From NCBI GenBank assembly GCA_025201805.1, contig MU619254.1:247440-299815 (forward strand): 52,376 nucleotides of DNA, read 5' to 3'. This DNA is from Parasitella parasitica. Lineage: Eukaryota > Mucoromycota > Mucoromycetes > Mucorales > Mucoraceae. Positions 43,979-52,376 of this stretch are shown piece by piece. The translations under genes and the position numbers were made by a program. How positions within the stretch are numbered: position 1 is the first letter of the stretch; every line of letters starts with the position of its first letter. The notes under the pieces were generated by a model, which saw only the letters and a program-made list of their open reading frames with translations, searched no databases and had not been told where the DNA came from.

Positions 43979-45674
43979 CATATATTATTTGTCAGATGTA
44001 GAATTTGATACCATTTAATTAACAAGATAATATGGAGGAAAAAACACGTGATATACACTATGCAATGTTTGGGCAAATGTTAGATAAGAGAGAATATAGT
44101 AGGTTTTGATTAACAGAAGAAAGATGAAGTTTATTTAATAAATTTTATGTTATATTTATACTAATGGTAAACTATTCCCAGAAGTTACCATGGTTTTGTA
44201 TTTGTCTATCTTGGTTTCTAGAAATTGCTATCTATTTATATAATATAAATTGAATTTAACTGCGTTTAATTGCTATTCTATCGCTATGAGATACCATACC
44301 ATCTTAGTTATTTGAAATAATATACATTTAAACAATAGCAAAACAGTCAAATTAGTCTCGGGATTGACTTGTTTACTGCAAGAAATACCAAATGACCCAA
44401 ATCTACTCACAAAACAGCACCGAATAGTATCATCACAATGTTACAATATAAATATTTATATCAAAAAAGTGTTGGGAAATAGCACAAGTTATGAGCAAAT
44501 ATCCGATACCTTATTATTATGATAAATTATGAAATATACAGTAAACCTGTTGTTGCACAGAATTTTTGATAGACGCATCGCCCAGTCAAAATCAGTTCAT
44601 ATAGAACGATTTTAAAAAATATATGTGAATATTATCCAGGCAAACTAGTCAAAACACTATTGGCAACGCTCTCACACTACCAAATTCTTTCGATTTTAAT
44701 TTCTTCTATCAATAACCCCCATATACTCATGTTAAATCAAAACATGAACACAAGAAGCATGAGAATAAGTTCCATTTACTAGGTTTTAATGCAATTTTTT
44801 TTTTGGCCATGATCTTGCTTCATCGTTCCTTCATTGTTTTCTTCTAAAGGTCTACTTGTTTTTTCTCGGTTGTTGATAATTCTGTAATTCTGTCACTCTC
44901 TGCGTTTGATCATCGATAGATCTTTTGGCCTTTAAATCTGGTGTGTATTCTTCGCTGGTACAGAATTCAGGTTGGTCTCATATTCGCATCTCTCTTCTTG
45001 ATAAGGCTTTACATAAAAGAAGAGATTGATTGTTATAACACTATTTATTTGGTGTTTTCTTTATCATTAGTCTCAGCTTCTCGTTTGCCTGCACAAGTGT
45101 AGATTTTCATGCCAGAATCTACCCTAGCATTTCATCGTGTTTTAGAGAATTCAACCAATTTATAGCTATGCACTTGACGTGTCGGTGTTAAAACTACAAT
45201 AAGTACTTGGGGTTATTTCTTTCTCAAACTGGTTATATCATACCACGACCAGCTACCGTACAATCTCGGAAACAAAAAAAAAAGCTAATATCCTTTTTAA
45301 ATATGAAACCAACGATGCGCAACGCTGCGGTTATTAGGACTTCAAAAGCCAATACGTAAGTTGTAAAGTTGTAAGTATCATCAATCAACGCATTCGTATA
45401 CATTTGTTCAAATCAAAAGCAAAAATATATCAAAAAACTCGAGTCGAATTTGCAATCGCAAGGCTACACATTTTATTGCGGCCATTAATCTTTCTCTCGG
45501 CAATAAAACGGAAGCTTAGCGATATCTCCTACAAGCTTCATAGTACACTGATCAGTCAGCTTCTGTAAGAGAAGATGGTTTTGTTTATTGAATTACTATG
45601 CTGCTGAAGGATAAAAAAAAATTAAGTAAATAAATATAATGTACAGTTTATAGCAAGAGTGATATACGGGTTGT
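43979..45674. other. 1.7-kb spacer after the tRNA gene
   Basis: AT-rich DNA with copy B of a dispersed repeat at about 44475-44615. I find no gene, except an unexplained exon-like open segment at 45485-45562 on the minus strand. A 19-codon ATG frame at 45303-45362 (plus) is too short to support. Confidence 0.5.
44475..44615 (-). repeat. Dispersed repeat, copy B
   Basis: Read on the minus strand, this segment contains the core GATATTTGCTCATAACTTGT and GCTA (44504-44481) and aligns over about 100 bp to copy A at 19040-19170. Confidence 0.65.
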
Positions 45675-45878
45675 CTAAATTTTGAATCCCAAGTTTCGCA
45701 TGCAAGTGAGATGAGCTTGGATGAGATCTTGACAGTTCTCTTCCCCATTTTGAAAGATACATTCATCACGAATCTTCTTGGTTTCAGGACATGCACAGCA
45801 AGGCTTGAGTGGTTTACCATCTTTTCCGATAGGAAGTTCACCAGAAACAGTTGACGTTGTCTTTACAGGTTCTGCCAT
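45675..45878 (-). CDS. COX17: COX17 copper chaperone for cytochrome c oxidase
   Basis: An intron-free 67-aa frame. It shows the copper-binding CCAC at residues 27-30, and the twin CX9C pairs Cys30-Cys40 and Cys49-Cys59. The end [13 protein letters not shown] is typical of the family. COX17 works in the mitochondrial intermembrane space, where it is oxidised by the Mia40 relay and delivers Cu(I) to SCO1 and COX11. The start at 45878 gives the usual family length. A predicted exon-like segment of unknown relation lies just downstream. Confidence 0.96.
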   Translation of the reverse strand: MAEPVKTTSTVSGELPIGKDGKPLKPCCACPETKKIRDECIFQNGEENCQDLIQAHLTCMRNLGFKI

Positions 45879-46617
45879 AATTAAGTTTGTTATAAATCCA
45901 GAAAAGAACCTTCAATACAATTAGTTGTTAGGGGTTGTCGTTATCATTAGAAAGTTAGAGATTTCAGGGGACAGTCACTGTTGGTAGGTTTAGTCAGCCA
46001 TCTTGCAACGTAAAGACCTTTTACCCCTTGACTGACAGGCCCCAATAATGTTTTTCATGACATACTTCATCATTTACTAATAGCTTATATCATCATTGCT
46101 TTAAAATATCACCCTTTTTGTAGGCATTTAATTGATTTATATATCCCTACTAATGCCACCATAAGTCAAGTTGAAAACATTATAACTAATATGTCATCTC
46201 CACTTTATGATCAGTGTACTTAATTTTTCGAGGAATTCACTTCACATATTTTCAAATCATCTAATATGCTAAAACTTTCAAAAAAAGAAACCAGAAAAAT
46301 TATATCTCCAGATTTTACTGCTGGTATCCGCATTTCAGCATGTTTACCCATTGTTTTAAAGTTTGTAAGTACAAGGTCAGGTAATCAATTGAAAACAAAC
46401 CACTGGACTACCATATGTTGCGATAAATGGTAATTTATCTCGCTGTCTGCTAATGTCTATAAAAACGATATCTCGTGTTTGGTCACACTTGGCAACAAAA
46501 ATCTGCGCTTGCAATGGAGCGTAATGTCTCATATTGTATGCATTTATTAACGTATATTCTGGGCATGCCAAGGAATTTGAATGATAAATACTGGTTTTGC
46601 ATCAGAATAATGCATTG
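45879..46617. other. Spacer upstream of COX17
   Basis: A 739-bp AT-rich spacer. The minus-strand open frame at 46377-46571 lacks family features. A three-codon ATG-GCT-GAC-TAA frame around 46000 could act as an upstream open frame if the COX17 leader is that long. Confidence 0.4.
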
Positions 46618-47605
46618 TTAAAAACAAGGAAACAAATATTTGAATATGCTATAAATAGAGCTCTGACCAGATGCATCTAATCCGGCATCTGCGTTTCTAT
46701 GATCATCCTCCGTCACTTCTGCGGCATAATTGTTGGTAGAATAGCGAGATATTAAAGAGGGCTGATGGCTTCGAAAGGCTGATGGAGCAGGTGAATTTAA
46801 TAATAGCTTGCGTTGCTCAGCAATATAGCGATCATTATCGTCGTCTTCACCATCTTCCATGTCATCATCAGAGGAAAACGACATATCAGACACGCTGCTA
46901 TCGTCATCACAACCATTATCGTCTTCTAATGATGTTGAGCTACTTGGAGTATTATCTTGTTTTTCCATGTAATCTTCAAGGTCTGGGCGACAAGACGAAG
47001 GAGTAAAGCCCTTTTCTCTTAGCAATTGTTGAGTCCATAGTAAATATAGGCCTTCATCATCATCATTTGGACTAATTGTTGTTTGAGAAGGAGTGAGTGG
47101 TCGCTCTATTGTGCCCAGAGATTCTATTAAAGGATGTTGGTACCACGTAATCACATTCACTCTATAATCTCCAACAGATCCAATCTTCATGTACTATTAT
47201 GTACATAAGGATGTGGAGAGAAGGAACATGCAAGATGAATTTCTTACCTAAATAAGGAGTGCTTGTGCTGAGAGATCCATATTTTTGCTGGCTGCCAGGT
47301 ATTTTAAGTGGCAAATCTCGGGCTACAAAATGATGGCTGTTTATACAAGCAGATCAAAAAATTATTTGAAGATTTTAATTACCTTTGCCGTGCGTATTGT
47401 CTATATATGATGAGACACTTGAAGACGATGACGGAGTCGGTGGCAAATGTGAGTAGTTTACAAATAACTATTATACAGATCATAGATTAGATAAAATTGC
47501 ATGTTGAATCAGTCTGCTCAGATTTACATGTACATTTTTACTATGATGAATTGGGACAGACAACGAAGAGTTATCATTGGATGCTGTTGGTTTGGTGTCA
47601 GTCAT
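46618..47605 (-). CDS. Hypothetical acidic protein, four exons
   Basis: Exons 47605-47528, 47467-47383, 47322-47248 and 47168-46618 close in frame to 262 aa. The N-terminus is Ser/Pro-rich (HLPPTPSSSSSVSSYIDN). A compact conserved-looking segment follows (YRVNVITWYQHPLIESLG, then LYLLWTQQLLREKGFTPS). After that comes a strongly acidic stretch (SFSSDDDMEDGEDDDNDRY). The end is hydrophobic (SIYSIFKYLFPCF). The acceptor of exon 4 (GGAG at 47172-47169) is weaker than the others; an upstream AG breaks the frame. I do not recognise the family. A CT-rich leader (47620-47645) precedes the start. Confidence 0.6.
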
Positions 47606-49512
47606 TTATGTAGAAATTGAAGTAAGATAGAGAGAGAGAGAAAATAGAATGATGAAAAAAAAAAAGGGAGATTCTTGTGAGGAGGAAGGTTTTATATATC
47701 CATCCTTCAATGAGATTACTCCCCTTACTGGTGTGCTGGTGCGTGTGTTCTGGTCATCAAACAGTCCCACAAGATTCAACGTACAAGAAGATACGGAACT
47801 GATTCCATCATTTTCTTGTGAGAATACGTAAATTGCAACTGCTTTTCAACTCCTCGTACAAGTCAATTATCAATCAGACTACATTGACTTTCTTTATATG
47901 AAGTCATTGCGTGTAAGCTAACGTTTTTATTTCTAGCAAAATCTTGTTTTTAAGTATGGTACATTTGCACTTGTGAAATGTAGATCTTGTTTGTTTATCT
48001 TGTATAAACCACTTTTATTTGATGCACATGGACTTTGCAAAATGTAACGTTATAGAATTGGAAGAGGCACGTGTGCATCAAGGGGTCAACAGATTTTTTC
48101 AATTATTTCAGGGCCAAAGACGAAAGAGAACCAATCGAGTTGACACGAGGTGCATGAAATTCGAGATAAAATAAAAATCAAAAGGGGGATACCTTGAGAG
48201 ATTGTTAAGTTTTTCATGATACTGATAGTGTCATTCCATCCATTCTTGATGCTGTGTAATAATAGATATTATAGCTCGCACTAAAGTGAGTATACCCTTT
48301 TAGTTGCTGGTTAGGCATAAACGTTGAGAGCTTCGTCTATGCTAAGACATTTATGCTCTGTAACGTGATGTTTTCTGAACTTGTGGCTAAACGCAGTATA
48401 GTTTTCAAACTTCTTCTGTAATTTAGGTAGACGGCGTTTGTTTGTCAGTTCTGATCTATTTGACTTGCAATTATTGAATATATCAATGGATTTATCGCGC
48501 ACATACTTCGTAATTAGTCAGGTGCTGATGAACCAAGATCCACTAGGCAAATAGCTTATTCGCATTGATTGAATATTCATTGTACCGTACAACCGATGCT
48601 TCTTTTCAGTTTGATTGTACTTGTAGATATCTGATTGGCAGGAAACAGGAAATTACATGCATGATTGAGCAAGGCGCTCACGATGATGATTGTGTTGGCC
48701 GTTGGTATTGATTGTGTCGACATCAATGTTGATAACAGTGGATATATAGTTACAAAACGTAACCAATTATCTCCAACAAACCTTTAATATGGACAAGAAG
48801 TCGTGAAAATGTGTGTTGTAGTTTTTACAATATGCAAGAAACAAGCTTCAACATGTTTTAAACATTCTTGCGCAGTTTTTGTCGTAGTGATCCAGGATTT
48901 AAAAAGATTTAGACCGTAGCTATTTTCGAAAGTTATCCCAAAAAATAATGTCAAATTCAACTAACTCTATAAATCCTGCGTCTATATGAGACTTTTGGGG
49001 AGCAAAAAATATCAGTTTGATGAATAGACATATTTTAGCTGAAATAAATATCAATATTAAAGGTGAACTGAAAGCAAGTAGATTTGAAAGCGCTATCAAT
49101 ATTGATGATTAAACAGTTATGTTGTTGAATCTGTCTATAAATCCACCCGGATTACTCAAAATTTTGATAGCTCTGCTTATGTTAATTCTGATCAATTGTT
49201 GTATATTCCCAGCTTCATCAAAACTGAAGGTTGATATCACATTATATACTATGATCCCTTGCATGTTCAAGCAACCAAGATGGCCCAGCCCTACTGCATA
49301 GCAATAATATATGTACTCTTGCAAGATGTGATTTATTTATTAAAGGTGCATGTCAAAACATGTTTTTAGTTGCTATGGTAACTGATTTTATATCATATAA
49401 ATAACACATTTTTAGTTGCTATGTTAACTGATTTTGACAGCTACCAATCCCTTTTCTAATACTTTTCTTTTTGGTAATTTATATTTACAATACAGTTTGG
49501 AGCCTGATTTAT
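47606..49512. other. 1.9-kb spacer
   Basis: AT-rich DNA without a supported gene. It includes a 27-bp direct repeat (49363-49389 and 49410-49436). Short open frames at 47649, 48311 and 49109 look random. Confidence 0.5.
49363..49436 (+). repeat. 27-bp direct repeat, two copies
   Basis: TTTTTAGTTGCTATGGTAAC plus TGATTTT occurs at 49363-49389 and again at 49410-49436 with a single G/T difference. A 20-bp AT-rich spacer separates the copies. It sits about 80 bp downstream of the bL32m stop. Confidence 0.85.
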
Positions 49513-49890
49513 TCAAGCGTCAATAGCAATTTCAGATTTTGCCTTCTTCTTAATGTCACTGTAACAATTTCCACATAGATGATGCAAAAGCTTATTACTA
49601 CCGCAAGCAGGACATGTAGCTACATTCTCCTTTTGTTGTAATCCCTTGTTAGATGCACGCATACGTTTCTTTGAATGAGAAGTCTTCTTTTTTGGTGCTG
49701 CCCAAAGAATGGGTTCCAACCAAGTGGGTATTTGAAAGGTGTTGCGAGTGACTGATTCGCTTGTCAATGTACTGGTATTGCTCATAAATACATTGGCCAG
49801 AGAAAGTGTACCAAAACGTGAGGCTTGAACTTTGGCGATGTGTTGATTTTTCTGTAAAGCTGCTTTGGTGACTAATAAACCTAAGCTCAT
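49513..49890 (-). CDS. MRPL32: Mitochondrial large-subunit ribosomal protein bL32m
   Basis: A 125-aa intron-free frame. The mature part starts near AAPKKKTSHSKKRMRASNKG, the usual bL32 N-terminus after m-AAA protease processing. It then shows a zinc ribbon with CPACG and HLCGNCY. The first ~65 residues form the mitochondrial presequence. In yeast the processing of this protein gates mitoribosome assembly. It is divergent with the eIF2B delta gene, with only 190 bp between the two start codons. Confidence 0.93.
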   Translation of the reverse strand: MSLGLLVTKAALQKNQHIAKVQASRFGTLSLANVFMSNTSTLTSESVTRNTFQIPTWLEPILWAAPKKKTSHSKKRMRASNKGLQQKENVATCPACGSNKLLHHLCGNCYSDIKKKAKSEIAIDA

Positions 49891-50080
49891 ATTGTATGAA
49901 ACGGGAGAAATGGAGAGAGAGAAATTTAAACAGGCATACCCCTTCCATACAGGAAGTGGCTCATTTTTCGTTGTCAGTCCTCTTTTTTGACAAATGATGA
50001 CACTGTAGTCACGTTTTTTTCATATAACCAACATCAAAAGACGCCTACCTTCGATTGAAACACTCTTTCGCCACGATACA

Positions 50081-51951
50081 ATGGACAACAGTGCACAAAA
50101 CTCGAGCGTAAGATGAAATTTGATGTAAAATTATGTAAATCAGACCGTAATCCGGCTTCAATCATATAGCCTTTGGGGATCCCTATCGCAAATTCACAAA
50201 AGGTAGCTGCAGGCTCGCCTAATATGGGTCAGCCTATGAGTTCTTCCTATGAAAATCGCTGGTTATCCGCTGGTGCCGATAACAAGAAGGGTTCTTTACT
50301 TTCTGCTAGTGGCCGCAGAAAGAGCATTACCTCCGAGGATGGTCATAAGTCCTCTGTAAACAGCAAAGACAATCCTAAAAAGAAAGAAAACACTAGACCT
50401 CATAATGGCGAGCAACCCAAAAAGACTCAAAAAGACATGACGAAGGCTGAGCGCCGTGCTCTTCAAGAAAAGCAAAGATCAGAAAAGCAAAATCGTATTG
50501 CTGCCGGCTTACCTAAATCGGCCAAGCAAGCTGCTGAATTGGAAGCCAAGAAAGGTTCTGGCGCTGCTGGAGCTTCGGCTTCTGGCGCTGCTGGGGCTGG
50601 AACTGCTGCTGCCAGTGGTGCTACTCAAGGTGCCGCAGATGCTAATAAGCAGAGCAAAAAGAAGGCTCTGTCAAAAAATCAACAAAACCAGGTACCTTGG
50701 CTCCTTCATTTGGATGCTCCCAGAACTAGTGATGCCTTAACAAAAGACCTCCATCCTGCCGTTCTTCAACTTGGCTTATACTTTTCTAATCATAAAATTG
50801 TTGGTTCCAATGCTCGTTGTGTAGCCATGCTTGAGATATTTTCCAAGGTAAGTTGAATACAATCATCGCACTTGTATATATTTAAGCTGGGTGCTTGCTG
50901 GTAGGTCATTTCAGAACACAAGCCTCCATCCGATGCAACATTTTCCAGAAATATTCAAAAGCATTTAGATCCTCATATCGCATATCTCCTCAGCATTCGT
51001 CCCATGTCATTAAGTATGCGTGAATGTATTCGTTGGTTAAAGAAGGAAATGGCAGATATCGTAGAAGAGGACCCTCCATTGAGTGATGACGATGCACGCA
51101 GCAGATTAACTGAACGTATTGGCCATTTTATCCGTGAAAGAATTACCATGGCTGACCAGCTTATTGTGCAAAACGGCTTGCAGAAGATTCAAGATGGGGA
51201 TGTTATATTGACCTATGCTAAATCATCTGTAGTCGAGAGTTTATTACTGGAAACAAAGAAGAAGGGCATCGATTTCAAGGTGATTGTGGTAGATAGTCGT
51301 CCATTGTTTGAAGGCAAACATCTTTTGCGCAGATTAATAGCAGCTGGTATAGAATGTTCTTATCATCTATTATCCAGTGTGTATGTGGCGCTTAAATCCG
51401 TCACCAAGGTTATCATGGGCGCACATGCTCTCTTGAATAACGGTGCTGTGTATTCTCGCATTGGTAGCTCAATGGTAGCAATGGCTGCTAGCGACAAACA
51501 AATTCCTGTCATGATCTGTTGTGAAACTTACAAGTTTGTTAACCGTACTCAAGTGGATTCGTTTGTTTTGAATGAATTAGGGAATCCTGACGATTTGGTG
51601 GACACCAAATCAACCACCGCTACACAAGCTGTCCACAGTAATCTTGACCAAGATGCAGTTTTGGCTTCGTGGAGAGATCAGCCTGATCTTCGATTACTCA
51701 ACCTCCTGTACGATGTTACCCCCTCAAAGTACATTACATTGGTAGTCACTGAAGTTGGTCTTATTCCCTGCACATCTGCTCCTGTGGTAAGTGCAAGATA
51801 TTTAGTGATTATCAAGCATTTTATTCACATTAATTTTATCGTATAGATTTGGCGTGAATACAAGTATGTCGAATCATGGATATATAACATGTTTTACTAA
51901 TAGCTGTTCTTCTTTTTTTATAGCGAGGAATTTGGCAAACGTGTTGCATAG
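50081..51951 (+). CDS. Translation initiation factor eIF2B delta subunit
   Basis: Five exons (50081-50107, 50170-50847, 50905-51786, 51847-51863 (17 nt) and 51924-51951) give 543 aa. The N-terminal ~200 residues are basic and low-complexity (MTKAERRALQEKQRSEKQNR, then an Ala/Gly-rich stretch). The rest is the IF2B alpha/beta/delta regulatory fold: LHPAVLQLGLYFSNHKIVGS, DGDVILTYAKSSVVESLLLE, VIVVDSRPLFEGKHLLRRL, VIMGAHALLNNGAVYSRIGS and VMICCETYKF. This is the GCD2-type subunit of the GTP-exchange factor for eIF2, where phosphorylated eIF2 alpha is sensed. The last residues REYNEEFGKRVA come from two very small exons. Confidence 0.94.
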
Positions 51952-52376
51952 AGCAGAATTGCATTTACAAATAAAATAAAAAAGAAACTTATCCCTCTGA
52001 GATCCAAGGCGGAAGTATTTGTGGGATGAGCTTGGCTGTACATGCGTGATAGTGCCATTGCTATGCATTTTATACTGTTTAGGTTGTACTTTTCATTGAT
52101 GGCTAGTAACATAGATATGCTTTGAAACCTCTTGCTTGATTTTTCAGGATTGGAGCCACATCTGTATTTTTTCTGTATTCGATACCTTAATAAGCGTGAA
52201 AAACGTTTAGACTCCAAAACAGATGTAGATTGTTTCACAAGTATATAAACATGGATTAAAATTTAATGGCGACTAGCACATTAAATCAATAGTAGCAGCA
52301 TCAGCATCAGCAGCCTCATGCTGAAACAAAGATGTTTACAACGCAAACATACCAAACTCTTTTTTTTTTTTTTTTT
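51952..52376. other. 3' end of window
   Basis: A 425-bp AT-rich stretch after the eIF2B delta stop, with AATAAAATAAAA at 51971-51982 as a likely poly(A) signal. It ends in an uninterrupted T18 at the window edge. The minus-strand frames here look random. Confidence 0.5.

Noticed and set aside
45303-45362. 19-codon ATG frame ending in ACG-TAA with a possible GTAAGT donor
   Set aside because: No downstream exon can be joined and the peptide resembles nothing I know.

Overview
The window looks like nuclear DNA of a Mucoromycota fungus, most likely a Mucorales mould. The support is a CotH spore-coat-like kinase, many short introns (48-80 nt) with GT-AG ends and CTAAC/CTAAT-like branch points, AT-rich spacers with long homopolymers, and fungal housekeeping genes. 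I built exon models by hand from reading frames, splice consensus and family knowledge. Every spliced protein-coding model closes in frame. No alignment or transcript data were available.

Layout. 1-2800: no convincing gene; a 21-bp tandem repeat and a 26-bp inverted repeat. 2805-4410(-): seven-exon protein with an acidic tail, a family I associate with Mucoromycota. 4769-6743(+): decayed, internally deleted Helitron. 6963-8985(-): tail-anchored acyl-CoA-binding protein (ACBD5/Atg37-like). 9632-10942(+): TRAPPC13. 11120-15545(+): eight-exon HAM1-like protein. 15891-17769(+): CotH kinase. 17770-20396: repeat-bearing spacer. 20397-21162(+): small unknown protein. 21302-22862(+): HAD domain protein of the Swiss-Army-Knife RNA-repair type. 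23223-25132(-): Shaker-like Kv channel. 25242-26967(-): TPR/J-domain ER co-chaperone (DNAJC3-like). 27276-29125(-): Yak1/DYRK kinase. 30601-31762(+): quinone oxidoreductase. 32069-33386(+): HSF-type transcription factor. 34090-37072(+): secreted subtilase. 37171-37895(-) and 38400-39605(-): ribosomal proteins eL24 and eS4. 40419-43688(+): FRAY-type STE20 kinase. 43906-43978(-): tRNA-Val(AAC). 45675-45878(-): COX17. 46618-47605(-): unknown acidic protein. 49513-49890(-): mitochondrial bL32. 50081-51951(+): eIF2B delta.

The genes do not form one pathway. They are a normal mix of trafficking, translation, signalling, mitochondrial and secreted functions, with divergent and convergent pairs typical of a compact fungal genome.

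Most unusual points: (1) the eL24 gene can only be read in frame through an apparent one-nucleotide exon between two well-formed introns; (2) the FRAY kinase carries five RFx[V/I/L] motifs in its own tail, resembling docking peptides that animal FRAY-family kinases recognise in other proteins; (3) an A72/T72 homopolymer plus heptamer array sits in a Kv-channel intron; (4) a dispersed repeat is shared by two spacers 25 kb apart; (5) the subtilase has a stop-free intron whose length is a multiple of three.
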